Source: Azolla caroliniana
Lineage: Eukaryota; Polypodiophyta
NCBI GenBank assembly: GCA_043228905.1
Contig: JBHGNT010000011.1
Location: 5,456,001 to 5,520,000, forward strand
Reading direction: 5' to 3'
DNA: 64,000 bases
The position numbers were made by a program, and so were the translations under genes. This document shows positions 34,236 to 44,313 of the stretch, in pieces (positions within the stretch are counted from its first letter, which is position 1; the number at the start of each line of letters is the position of its first letter). Under the pieces are notes generated by a model, which did no database searches, was not told where the DNA came from, and worked only from the letters and a program-made list of their open reading frames with translations.

Positions 34236-36002
34236 CTATTCTTTCCACCCGAACCATTGTCGCCATCCGATCCACCATATTCTTTGTTCTGTCTCGTCAT
34301 ATTCTTGGCCCTTGTCATTCGTGGTAGTGTCTTTTACTGGCCTCTTTCTTGTCTTCATCAACCTTGACTTTTTTCCGGATCGCTCTCGTCCGATCAACTT
34401 TCGGTTTGATCGGCTTCCGATCGGATTCGTATTCGGCCGAATCGGAATCGGTTGTTCGGTTTCGATTGAGTCGGTCTCCTTCCGGCCCGGTTTCGATCTA
34501 TCGGTTTCGGTTTCGGTTTCGGTTGGCTTTCTTTTCCTCGTTTTCACCAGCCTCGACCGGTCCAACCTCCGGTTGAGTCGGATTAGCTTCTTTTTGGATC
34601 GGTCTCGTCCGATCGGCTTTCGGCTAGGTTGGCTTCCATCCATATTCACGTTCGGCCAAGTCAGACTCAATCGATCGGTTTTGATCGAGTCGACCCCTTT
34701 TCGGGTCGGCTTTCTTTCGGATCGGAATCCCGTCCGGATCACCTTCCATCCAAACCGGCTTCCGACTTTACCTTTCTTGCTGCCACCTCCCGTCTCTCCG
34801 GTCTCACGTTGGTTCTCGGACACAACTGCCGAAGTCTCTAGAATTAGTGGGTAGGAATCCTCGGTATTATCATCCTCCATTGTTTCACCCATAGCCATAT
34901 TCTCGGCTATCTCTCCGTCGTATGCATCGACTTTGACCTTTGTTTTCTCTCCGCCACCTTCCGTCTCTTCGGTCTCACGTTGCCTTTCGAACGCAACCGC
35001 CGGAGTCTCTAGAATCAGTGGTGGGGAAGTCTCGATATGGCCATCCGTCGTTGATTCGTCCATAGCCACCTTCGATTCGATGTCATCTTTCTTGGTGACC
35101 TCCTCAATCAAGTCCTCCTTGCTCTCTTTCACTGCATCAATTATGCAAACATCAATTATGCTTACCCCTTTTTCACCCGATGTTTCAGACACTTGTATTC
35201 CGAAATCTTCTTCTACACTTGGGTTATCGGCCTTATCCTTTGCCATCGTTCTTTCGCAAGACAAGAGGGTAGCTTGTTTTACACCCTCTTCCGTCGCACC
35301 ATCATGTTGTATTTCGGCCTTCATATCGGCTCCATCGTTTGTCTTCAATCGACCATCCTTCATCGGCCATGTCGTTGACAAGATTCTCATCTTCCTCTCA
35401 TCATGTCTCTGGCATACCCTTTGGACTTCGGCCCAATCTTCGGTAAGGCCGTTTGCACCGTCATCATCTTCGAGTTCGATCCCAATGTCCATCCTTTCTT
35501 TCCGATCGATCGATCTTACGAACATTAAGACTTTATCTTCTCCCACCAATCTTCGTTCCCGCTCCGAGAGTCGAGCAAAACGATGCTCGAACTCTAGGAA
35601 CGCTTGCGTTGCACTTCGGTGAGTCTTCTCCGACGCCACCCATTCATCGAATTCTCGTCGATCTCGTCCCGTCCATCTCTCATAGTCATATGCCTCCCGT
35701 AAAGCTTCTTCAAAGGACTCCCATGTCGAGTTTTGTTGTTGTATCTTGTGGATTCTCTCTTGTAGTTCGTCCGAGGCCACCCGACTAAAGGATATCACTT
35801 GCAATCCTTCCGGTATCCGATATTGCATCATCTCCGCCTTATATTCACGTAGGTAGCGTGACACACCCTTACCGTTGAATTCCCCGTTTCGTCGCAGAAG
35901 CCGCTCTACTTCCGCCTTCATCTCCGACATCGCACGTTGTTCTTGTTGCATCCGCTCAAACATTATCATCATCATGTTCATCGCCTCTTGTTGATTCTCC
36001 AT
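34236..36002 (-). CDS. TRG Gag protein (Ty3-like capsid region, no zinc knuckle)
   Basis: The first clear start, M-E-N-Q-Q-E-A-M, is at 36002. The frame is open further upstream, through the PBS into the LTR to 36089. Residues 1 to about 200 have a coiled, acidic/basic N-terminus and a capsid-like region (W-E-S-F-E-E-A-L-R-E-A-Y, F-L-E-F-E-H-R-F-A-R-L, V-L-M-F-V-R-S-I-D). The middle contains a duplicated block (P-L-I-L-E-T-P/S-A-V-x-x-E-x-Q-R-E-T). The C-terminus is Arg/Lys-rich with two R-S-N-R-K-L-I-G/R-K-P-I-G-R-like repeats and ends near I-W-W-I-G-W-R-Q-W-F-G-W-K-E. There is no CCHC motif and no pol, so the element must borrow enzymes. The family assignment as Ty3-like is from the general pattern only. 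Confidence 0.75.
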   Translation of the reverse strand: MENQQEAMNMMMIMFERMQQEQRAMSEMKAEVERLLRRNGEFNGKGVSRYLREYKAEMMQYRIPEGLQVISFSRVASDELQERIHKIQQQNSTWESFEEALREAYDYERWTGRDRREFDEWVASEKTHRSATQAFLEFEHRFARLSERERRLVGEDKVLMFVRSIDRKERMDIGIELEDDDGANGLTEDWAEVQRVCQRHDERKMRILSTTWPMKDGRLKTNDGADMKAEIQHDGATEEGVKQATLLSCERTMAKDKADNPSVEEDFGIQVSETSGEKGVSIIDVCIIDAVKESKEDLIEEVTKKDDIESKVAMDESTTDGHIETSPPLILETPAVAFERQRETEETEGGGEKTKVKVDAYDGEIAENMAMGETMEDDNTEDSYPLILETSAVVSENQRETGETGGGSKKGKVGSRFGWKVIRTGFRSERKPTRKGVDSIKTDRLSLTWPNVNMDGSQPSRKPIGRDRSKKKLIRLNRRLDRSRLVKTRKRKPTETETETDRSKPGRKETDSIETEQPIPIRPNTNPIGSRSNRKLIGRERSGKKSRLMKTRKRPVKDTTTNDKGQEYDETEQRIWWIGWRQWFGWKE

Positions 36003-36040
36003 CTCCTTGCCACCCGCCTTCACGTCGGGTTCACCAACTG

Positions 36041-36764
36041 TGTCGTGCCTTTCGGCTCCGGATCGTTGCGTGAGTCGGGTGGGAACCACCGGGGTTTTGG
36101 ACTAGGAAGAGGAGAGTTTTAAGGCTAATAAGAATATAAATATGTTGTAAGAAAGAGTTATAGCAAACTCGTGAATCCCACGAGTGTATTGTATTAGATT
36201 AATCAATATGAATATAAGAATATAAACTTCGGTTGAAAGAGAATGATATAGAATTCTCGTGAATCCCACGAGTATAGTTTATTAATTGGTGTTTTTTAGA
36301 AACATATCCAGTTTCCAAATATTTTTCACACCTATTACATTGTGCTCCCCATCCTTATGTAGTGATGGGAGAGACTAAGCATAGCTACATGCTTTTTTTC
36401 TAATATGTTCATGCGCTTTTATTTGCTAAATATAGTGCTCATGCACGCTAGATGTGCATGAGTCACTTTTTAGTTGCTTGCGTTTTTCTATAAAATATTC
36501 ACGCACTCTAAAAATGCACGATTTACCTTTTAATAAAGGTAGGTGCAAATAAAGCACTTATAGTTATTAAATCTATTTATAGAACACTAAAGATAAGGTA
36601 GTATAATGGTAAAGTTGAGGTTTGGCTACGTGGAGGTACAGGGTTTGAATCCTGCCCTATGCACGTGATAAATATCTTGATATATTATTTTATTTATTTA
36701 TATGTAATTAAATCGGTTATATTATTTTTACTTTTTCACGTAGTGTACGAAATACACTACGACA
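36041..36764 (-). repeat. TRG 5' LTR (right)
   Basis: A 724-bp twin of 33392-34115; I found no difference on reading. It contains the same tRNA-like module (about 36592-36663), terminal hairpin and CACGAG inverted motifs. Confidence 0.92.
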
Positions 36765-37920
36765 GCGTGCGTTTGATATATAAGATGTTTTGCATTGTAG
36801 CGGAAATGTAAACAAGCTTGCCAAATTTGAGTGCATTGATAATGGATTGGTTTTTCCAAGACCTCATAAGAAGCAAGAATCAATATGGTCTAAACTCAAT
36901 TTCAAGCATGACAAGCCTCTTGCAAACTTAAAAGACTACATTGATATCTCAAATGATGATCAACTTGTTTTTGCACTTAAAGAAGGTTTAAAAGAAGCCC
37001 AAATTTTATGTGAGTCGTTAAATATAAAGCCTAAACACAATGGGCAATGGTGGAATTATCCCGGGATTGAGGCAAAACAATCCTTGAGTTATATATCTGG
37101 AGAGAAAGATGATGAAGAATGTGCTGAACACAATAAAAACTTCACAATGCATGAAGGTGTGGAGAATGATGATGAGATTGCAATAAGTGAAATTCGCCAT
37201 GAATTGGATGCTATATTGGATGACAACAACGTGAACTCTAAAGTCTCTTCATTTGTTCAAGTGGATGATAAGATTATATTTAAATCGACACTTGTGAGTC
37301 ATCTAAATGGTAATCCAACATTGTCAAAGGATAGACTCACACGTGTAAGAGAAGGGGTCTTCTACTCATGTGAGAATGCAAATGATTTCCTAAATGGAAA
37401 TGGGAACCTAATTGGGATTGGTTCAGATTGTGTTGTATTCTTTACTGAAGAAGATGTTAATTCAACAAGACCGAAAAGAAAAGGAATATCAAATAAAAAT
37501 GTTGTTTGGTACTTAGGACGAGTACAAACGATGCGAAGAAAGATTGGAAATAAATTTGTGGAGTATAAGAGAGGGATTGACTTGATGGATAGACTTGAAG
37601 ATGTTCAATTACAACTTGGTTGGTATAGGAAGATTAAGGGGAGTAGATTATTTGCATATGATTTGACAGATATTAAAATGGTTGACTTTGAGTCAATTAT
37701 TGGATTAGCGAACCTCACATATAATGCAAAATATGATAACTATCTGTTAGATGAAAGCGATTGTAAAGTTTTCAACGATTTTCTTTTGGAAATGAAATCC
37801 AGGTATGTATATATAAGCTGTTTTGAATTATATACTTGCATACATGTACATATATAATATATATTAAAGTAACTTAATATTTATGCTTTTTATTTTAATA
37901 GGAAAAGGAGAAAAGAGTAG

Positions 37921-38628
37921 AAACCAAATATAAACCTACCGTATTCCAAATATATTTTTTGATTTCTTTACTTCCATGTATATTAAGATAATATTTACTA
38001 CCATGTATATTAAGATTTCTTGCTTTTGTTGTTACATTTTATGATATAGGTCCAATGTTGAAGATGGAAACGACATGAAATTTACAGCCTAAAATGAACT
38101 TGTTAAGGTTTTCTTTTTATATACTCAATCTTTATAAGGGTAACCTTTATTGCAATAAGTTTTTTAAGTAGATATTGCAATAACAAAATGATTTATTTTA
38201 TTTTATTTTGATTTGGGTAAGAGTATGTGAATAGATGATGTCTTACATTTCAAATGGAAATATGAAGTAGGTGAGAAAAAATAATATTATGGCTTTATAT
38301 GAGTCTATATCCATGAAACCAAACATAATGTTAAATTGTTAGTAATTTCATTATTGATATGCATTTTGGATTGTTCCATATGTGCTCTTTGAGATGTATG
38401 TGTTAAGTTCAAGATTGTCTTATTGTAAATTACATTGTTTTTTATCACTCAATGTTCTTCATACGTCTCAATAAACTAAAACAAAAACTTATATGTGGCT
38501 TGTATATGTTATACCTGTAGTGTTTTTGGGTAATGTTTCCTAATTGTGTGTACATTACTTTGTACTTTACACATTGTGTTTTCAATCTATGTGGCACTTG
38601 ATGAAGCATTTCTAGGAATTTGCATATG
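37921..38628. other. 3' flank of the PX gene, no further ORF
   Basis: AT-rich. A possible extra acceptor and short exon lie near 38050 (TATAG|GTCCAATG to a TAA about 40 bp on), which could belong to the 3' end of an alternative transcript. Otherwise nothing is recognised. Confidence 0.35.
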
Positions 38629-38696
38629 ATGTTTGTAAAGAATCAAGAGATGGATTCTTGTGAAGCGGAAGAGATGTGAGTTATGTGTGTGTGTAA

Positions 38697-38737
<41 letters not shown>

Positions 38738-39260
38738 ACACAGAGAATACGCAAGGTAAAAGTATATTGACAAAGGAGAAAGACTCAACATAATACAAGG
38801 TGGGAGGAGGGTGCTTTATGTAGTCACCCTCTCTCTTCATTAACTACAAGCCTCATGGAGCATGGGGAATGTGAAAGCTCATAAGTTATGTGTCATAGAA
38901 TATGATTCTATGACTCATGGCAAATGCTAGAATACAAAGTGGTGACATAATGGTGACTCTTGACCGTTGGAGTGTCTCTTCACTCTCAAGGTGAGTTCAC
39001 ACACTAGACCAAGTTGAGCTTGATTCTCAACACGCCCCCTCAAGCTCAAGTCGGGTCGGTTTTAGATGGTATCCGAAATCCGCTTCAACTCGCGTTCCGG
39101 AGTCCGCGTCGGCTTGCTTTATGCGGAGTTGCGGAATCCGTGCTACAGCTTGCGTTGTGCGTAGTTGCGAAGTCTGTGCTTTGGCTTGTGTCTTTCTTCG
39201 CGGCTTTGCGCGGTAGATCGGCTCTTCGTTGCTTTGTTGCGTGGTTGCAGAATCCACGTG

Positions 39261-41162
39261 TTATTGCATAGTGTCTTCAGTACTCCCCCTCAAGCTTGGC
39301 AGGTCAGGGATCGTCAATCCGAGATCGGTCATGAATTGCCATAGCTTGTCAGCTCCTAAAGCTTTAGTGAAGATGTCGGCTGTTTGAAGATTGGTGCTAA
39401 TGTGTTGTAGGTCGACATCGCCAGCCAGAACGCGCTCTCGGATGAAGTGATCGTGTACTTCGATGTGTTTTGTCTGCGCGTGGAACAACGGGTTCCGAGC
39501 CAGATAGATACTGCTCATGTTGTCGCAGCAAAGGGAAGTCGGATCCTTGATGGGTACGCCCAGATCCTTCAAAATCCTCTTGACCCACACAACTTCACAC
39601 GCAGCTACGATTGCGCCCCTGTATTCCGCCTCCGTACTCGAAAGAGCGACGGTAGGCTGCTTCTTGCTACTCCAGGATATTTCTCCGTTGCTGAGGGAGA
39701 AAACAAATCCGGAGGTTGCTCTTCTATCAGCTTTGTAGCCGGCCCAATCGGCGTCAGTGTACCCCTCGAGTCGTATTGGCATCGTGGTCTTGTAGAGGAT
39801 GCCGCAATCCATTGTGCCGCACACGTAGCGTAGAACTCGCTTAGCGCAATCCAAGTGAGTATCACACGGTGTTTGCATGAATTGGCTAAGGAGACCGACC
39901 GGATAACTGAGATCGGGTTGTGTGATCGTGAGGTAGATGAGACTCCCGATGAGTTGCCGATACTGAGTCGTCTCACACGCTTTGGTGCTGGAGTTCGCAT
40001 CTAGTTTGAGATTGCGATCGAGCGGGGTTGCCACGGATTTGCACTCAACCATCCCGAACTTGTATAACAAGTTGAGGATGTAGTGCCGTTGAGAGATCAT
40101 GATTCCGACCGGAGTCCAAATTACCTTGATGCTGAGGAAGTAGTGGAGCTCGTTCATGTCCGTCATCTCGAACTTGTCAGAAAGGAGGGATTTGACCTTA
40201 TTGATTTCGACGAGATGCTCACCTCCAATGACTAGGTCATCCACATATAAAATGATGACGATCGGACTTGCGGAATCGCTTCGTATGTAGAGGGAGTTGT
40301 CCGATTTTGACATACAGAAGCCGATTTGATGAAGATATTGCGTTATCTTCGAATGCCAAGCACGCGGTGCTTGCTTGAGGCCGTAGAGTGGCTTATTGAG
40401 TCGGCAAACAACTTTCGGATGGGTGCTTGAGTTGAAGCCGGGTGGTTGGATCATGTACACCTCCTCTTCTAATTCGCATTGTAGAAAGGCGTTCTTGACG
40501 TCCATTTGATGGAGGTGCCACCCTTTCGCCGTGGCAATCGCAATTACGGTCCGCACCGTCGTCATCTTTGCCACCGGGGCAAAGGTCTCTTCGTAGTCGA
40601 CGCCATGCGTCTGAGTGTATCCTTTTGCTACGAGTCGAGCTTTGTAGCGGTTTACGGAGCCATCGGCGTTATACTTCACCTTGTAGATCCATCTGCATCC
40701 GATCGCCTTTTTGTGTGGTGAGGTGGGAACGAGATCCCACGTCTCGTTCTTCCGTAGTGCCTGCATCTCTTCGTTCATTGCTTCGATCCATCGCGGGTCC
40801 TTTGCGGCTTCCGAAAAGGTTTCTGGCTCCCGTACTGTCGCTACCTTCATCATAAAGGAGTAATGGTACGCCTTATAATCGATGTAGCCGAAACGGCTTA
40901 CGGGGTTCTTTTCCCGAGTAGATTGGCGGAGTTTTTGATTTGCAAAGATGAGGGCTTTCTTAGCTCCGATTGGTACATCGAAGCCGCCGAACTCACTGTC
41001 GAGTGAGTGAGTCGATTCATCGTCGTCGAAGCGATCTTCTTTGTATTCCGCCATTTTCGCCTTGCCTTTGTCCATCTTCGGGCTAAGCCGTGATGTGCTT
41101 TGATCGCTCAAAGGCTCTTGTTGTCTGCTCAGTGAGGTTGTGATCGGACTTTCTTTGATCAT
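39261..41162 (-). CDS. COP2a reverse transcriptase and RNase H (633 codons open)
   Basis: The RVT_2 domain starts with W-I-E-A-M-N-E-E-M and contains T-W-D-L-V-P, A-R-L-V-A-K-G, Q-M-D-V-K-N-A-F-L, L-Y-G-L-K-Q-A-P-R-A-W and the catalytic L-Y-V-D-D-L near 40240. RNase H follows with Y-T-D-A-D-W-A-G, S-S-T-E-A-E-Y-R-G and H-I-E-V-H-D-H-F-I-R. This is the 3' part of a polyprotein; the 41162 Met lies between integrase and RT. It would reverse transcribe the element RNA and degrade the template in a virus-like particle. A stop near 41249 separates it from the integrase end. Confidence 0.88.
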   Translation of the reverse strand: MIKESPITTSLSRQQEPLSDQSTSRLSPKMDKGKAKMAEYKEDRFDDDESTHSLDSEFGGFDVPIGAKKALIFANQKLRQSTREKNPVSRFGYIDYKAYHYSFMMKVATVREPETFSEAAKDPRWIEAMNEEMQALRKNETWDLVPTSPHKKAIGCRWIYKVKYNADGSVNRYKARLVAKGYTQTHGVDYEETFAPVAKMTTVRTVIAIATAKGWHLHQMDVKNAFLQCELEEEVYMIQPPGFNSSTHPKVVCRLNKPLYGLKQAPRAWHSKITQYLHQIGFCMSKSDNSLYIRSDSASPIVIILYVDDLVIGGEHLVEINKVKSLLSDKFEMTDMNELHYFLSIKVIWTPVGIMISQRHYILNLLYKFGMVECKSVATPLDRNLKLDANSSTKACETTQYRQLIGSLIYLTITQPDLSYPVGLLSQFMQTPCDTHLDCAKRVLRYVCGTMDCGILYKTTMPIRLEGYTDADWAGYKADRRATSGFVFSLSNGEISWSSKKQPTVALSSTEAEYRGAIVAACEVVWVKRILKDLGVPIKDPTSLCCDNMSSIYLARNPLFHAQTKHIEVHDHFIRERVLAGDVDLQHISTNLQTADIFTKALGADKLWQFMTDLGLTIPDLPSLRGSTEDTMQ

Positions 41163-41249
41163 GCGCGTAGGGCGATCTTCATCCTCGATCTCTTGTTCGG
41201 CAGATTCCCGGTGGAGCGGAGTCGGAGGCGAAGTTGTCTCTGGTGCGTA

Positions 41250-43548
41250 CTAGGATGCGAACTTGTTAAAAAAGACATCTCGACTTACTCGAGATTTTCG
41301 AGTTGAGGGGTTGTAGCACTTGTACCCCTTTTGCTCCAGTGAGTATCCTACGAGGATACATTTCTCCAACTTTGGGTCAAGCTTTTTACGCTTCTCATCG
41401 GGGATGTGCACGTACGCTATCGCGCCGAATATCCGTATGTGCGATAAGTCCGACTTCTTTCCGAAGTATTTTTCGTGCGGAGTGACCTCGTGCATGCCGG
41501 ATGTTTTGCACCGGTTCATTAGGTAGACGTCCGTATTTGTAGCTTTGGCCCAATATGACTTGGGCATATACTTCTCGTTCATCATGGCCCGCACTATTTC
41601 GAGGATGTGCTGATTTTTGCGCTCGGCTACTCTGTTTTGTAGCGGAGTGTGTCAGCAAGTGAATTCTCGTCGAATTCCTTCCTTATGTAGATACGCCGTG
41701 AAATTGTCTGAGAAGTACTCCTTGCCGCCATCCGATCGAAGGCAGCGTACATGTCGGCCCGTGGCTTTCTTGACTTCATTCTTGAAACTTTGGAAGTGTC
41801 CGAACACTTCACTCTTTTGCCGCATCGGGTAGATCCAAGTGTGCCTAGTGAAGTCGTCGATGAAGAGCCCGTAATATCGGCATTCGCCGAATGTAGCCAT
41901 TTGCGCCGGTCCCCATATGTCGGAATGGACTACGTCGAGTAGACCTTTGCTCACGTTCCGCTCTTTCGGGAATGGGTGTCGGTGTTGCTTGCCAAATTAG
42001 CACGCTTCGCATACACCTTCAATCTCCTTCTCTTTGATGTCGGGAGTCCAATGACGACTCCTTTCGATTTCATTGCTTTGAGTTTGTTGAGATTGATGTG
42101 GCCGATTCGCTTGTGCCATAGCTCTATGTCGGAGTCCGCCTTCGTGTTTTTCGCGAACATGGAGGATTTCATCTCGCGTGAATCGAGAATGAACATCTGG
42201 CCCTCTCTTCGTCCGCGTGCGATGAGTCGACCCTCTTTTTCGATGAAGGAACCGCCTTGATTAAATCGAACTTGCATCCCTTGCTCTACAATTTGGTCGA
42301 CGGAGACCAAATTCTTCGTAATGGTTGGTACATGCAAGACATTTTCAATGTAATTTTGCTTACCTTCTTTTTGAACGGAACATTGCCAATGTGCCGAATC
42401 AGGTGCGTAGTGTCATCTCCAGTTTCGACATAGCCGGGTCGGTCCGGCTCTCGAAGCTCTCGGAACCATTCTTGATGGGATGTCGACGAACCATACGTCT
42501 TCTGGACCGGAGGCACTAGTTGAGGTAGCGGCCGACATAGAGTTTGCTCTATGTTTTTCATCATGAACATTCCGCCACGGTCGGAGTTGTGCGCATACAT
42601 TCCGCCACGATCTTCATAGTCGGAGTTATGCCCATACATTTCGCCACGGTCGGAGTTGTGTGCATAATTCGTGAGTTGTCGGCTTGTGGAAGCCGATTCA
42701 CACATCTTCTTTTGGCACTCTTCTTCGTGGTGGCCGAGCTTTCCGCAATATCTGCATTCATTTGCGTTTTGACGGCTCGGGCCAGAGTGGAAGCTCCCCC
42801 TTCTTGCGAAGGTTCCTCATTGGCCTCCGTTTTGCGGCCGAAATTGGGAGTTGTTATCGTAGGTCGGACCTGGTCCGCCTTGTCCTTGGCCGAATCGGCC
42901 TCTCGCTCGTCCGCGTCCTCTTCCTCCATTAGAGTGCGTGTAGAGCATGTGGCCTTCCGACTCATTGCTCCTTGTATGCACGTGGTTTTATTTGACCAAT
43001 AGCATTGATTGGAGCTCGAAGAAGGAGGGAGATGTCTCCCGTGCTAGAACAACGGTTCACATCGCCCCGAACCGTGGTGCGAGGCCGCGGAGGCATATTT
43101 GCACAATCTCATCATCATCTATACTTACGCTTATTGAGCCGAGCGAGTCACAAAGCTCCTTGATCTTCAAGGTGTATGTCGTGATGGACATGTCCCTTTG
43201 TTGAATGTTGTTCAACTCTTGGCGGAGTTGAAGCTTCCTCGCGGTCGTGTTGACGGCGAAAATCTTTCGTAGATTTTCGCACGCTTCCTTCGGCGTCTTG
43301 TCTTCTCGAATGTTACCAAGCATGTGGTCGTGAACACATGTGACCAAACAATACATCACGCGGCTTGCGGCTTGCTCCCATGTTGCGTATCCGGGAGCCA
43401 CTTTGGCGGGTCGGTCTTCATGCACTCCTTTGATGTAGCTCCAATAGCCTTGTCCGACAAGGTATTGGTGCATCTTGTACTCCCAAGATGCAAAGTTGTT
43501 TCGATCCAACTTCTCGGTAGGGAGAGTGCTCCCCATTTGAGTATTCAT
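41250..43548 (-). pseudogene. COP2a gag, protease and integrase, frameshifted
   Basis: Gag starts at 43548 (M-N-T-Q-M-G-S-T-L-P) and is clear to 43057. Then the frame is lost near 42990-43056, where COP2b carries a different length. A knuckle (C-G-Y-C-G-K-L-G-H-H in COP2b) and N-S-D-Y-E-D-R-G-G-M-Y repeats follow at 42540-42760. The protease D-S-G-A block seen in COP2b appears deleted here near 42480-42530. GAG-pre-integrase (L-W-H-K-R-I-G-H, to 41951) and integrase (D-I-W-G-P, D-D-F-T-R-H-T-W, W-A-K-A-T-N-T) continue in several frames, with a TGA in place of Arg before H-T-P-L-Q-N near 41655. Confidence 0.82.
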
Positions 43549-43707
43549 TATGTCGATTCTTCTTCTTCTTCTTCTCTCTTCGAATGCGAGCTATGTAGCG
43601 AAGGTACGATAGCGATGAGCCGGTTCTTGGTCGTCGGCGTAGAGCACAACACACGATCACGATGAGGCGAATGGGCTAGATCGAGCTACCAAATCGCTCT
43701 GATACCA

Positions 43708-43765
43708 TGTAAAGAATCAAGAGATAGATTCTTGTGAAGCGGAAGAGATGTGAGTTATGTGTGTG

Positions 43766-43800
<35 letters not shown>

Positions 43801-43959
43801 GTGAAACATGTAAAGAATCAAGAGATAGATTCTTGTGAAGCGGAAGAGATGTGAGTTATGTGTGTGTGTAAGAGAGAGAGAGAGAGAGAGTGAGTGAAAC
43901 ATGTAAAGAATCAAGAGATAGATTCTTGTGAAGCGGAAGAGATGTGAGTTATGTGTGTG

Positions 43960-44010
<51 letters not shown>
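43708..44010 (-). repeat. Triplicated ~98-bp end of COP2a 5' LTR
   Basis: The segment TGTAAAGAATCAAGAG to GAGTGAAACA recurs at 43708, 43809 and 43903, each with its own (GA)n of different length. The 3' LTR (38634) has one copy. The repeated piece is the U5 end next to the primer binding site. Confidence 0.92.
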
Positions 44011-44013
<3 letters not shown>

Positions 44014-44313
44014 ACACAGAGAATACGCAAGGTAAAAGTATATTGACAAAGGAGAAAGACTCAACATAATACAAGGTGGGAGGAGGGTGCTTTATGTAGT
44101 CACCCTCTCTCTTCATTAACTACAAGCCTCATGGAGCATGGGGAATGTGAAAGCTCATAAGTTATGTGTCATAGAATATGATTCTATGACTCATGGCAAA
44201 TGCTAGAATACAAAGTGGTGACATAATGGTGACTCTTGACCGTTGGAGTGTCTCTTCACTCTCAAGGTGAGTTCACACACTAAACCAAGTTGAGCTTGAT
44301 TCTCAACAATGTT

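Larger units (their letters stand above)
33392..36764 (-). mobile_element. TRG: gag-only LTR retrotransposon (TR-GAG type)
   Basis: Two 724-bp LTRs (33392-34115 and 36041-36764), near identical, flank a 1.9-kb interior with one large minus-strand gag and no protease, integrase or RT. The flanking duplication is 4 bp, GCGT (33388-33391 and 36765-36768). On the minus strand the primer binding site TTGGTGAACCCGACG lies 3 bp inside the 5' LTR (right), and a purine tract GGAGGGGGCGAG precedes the 3' LTR (left). It interrupts the PX transposase gene, so it is younger than PX. LTR identity suggests a very recent insertion. Confidence 0.9.
32201..37920 (+). pseudogene. PX transposase-like gene (P-superfamily pattern), split by TRG
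   Basis: Exon 1 seen starts at 32201 after the acceptor TATATTTCAG. It runs to 33391, is interrupted by TRG (33392-36764, TSD GCGT), and resumes at 36769. Joined, the frame passes M-E-R-A-F-D-I then TAA (about 36781) before L-H-C-S-G-N-V-N-K-L, so it has one nonsense codon. A donor AG|GTATGT at 37802/37803 and acceptor ATAG ending 37901 define a 99-bp intron; the last exon 37902-37920 encodes K-R-R-K-E and TAG. Order of motifs: E-D-E-T-V-I-K (acidic, RNase H-like first strand), C-N-C-F-D-A-D, H-A-L-D-G-D-N-R-R-R-K, then G-S-D-G-A-E-I-F-F-S-K-I-G-G. This order resembles P-element/THAP9 transposases. The DNA-binding N-terminus is missing upstream, where only microsatellite lies. Family placement is inference. 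Confidence 0.55.
38634..44308 (-). mobile_element. COP2a: Ty1/copia retrotransposon with both LTRs
   Basis: A 5.7-kb minus-strand copia flanked by ATGTT (38629-38633 and 44309-44313). The LTRs read TGTTGAGAATCAAGC...GATTCTTTACA on the minus strand: 3' LTR 38634-39032 (399 bp) and 5' LTR 43708-44308 (601 bp, lengthened by a triplication). The PBS TGGTATCAGAGC is at 43696-43707 (minus) and is perfect. The order gag, protease, integrase, RT, RNase H is that of copia. A few stops and frameshifts interrupt gag and integrase, but the RT/RNase H frame is open. COP2b is a second copy. Confidence 0.93.

Noticed and set aside
34312-35622. Long + strand frames opposite the TRG gag
   Set aside because: They are antisense shadows of gag; codon pattern and capsid-like motifs support the minus strand.
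38160-38630. Extra host exon after the PX gene
   Set aside because: Only short AT-rich frames; no splice pair beyond one weak acceptor near 38050.
42561-42965. Separate 134-codon gene opposite or beside COP2a gag
   Set aside because: COP2b shows that the real product here is the Gag C-terminus in another frame.
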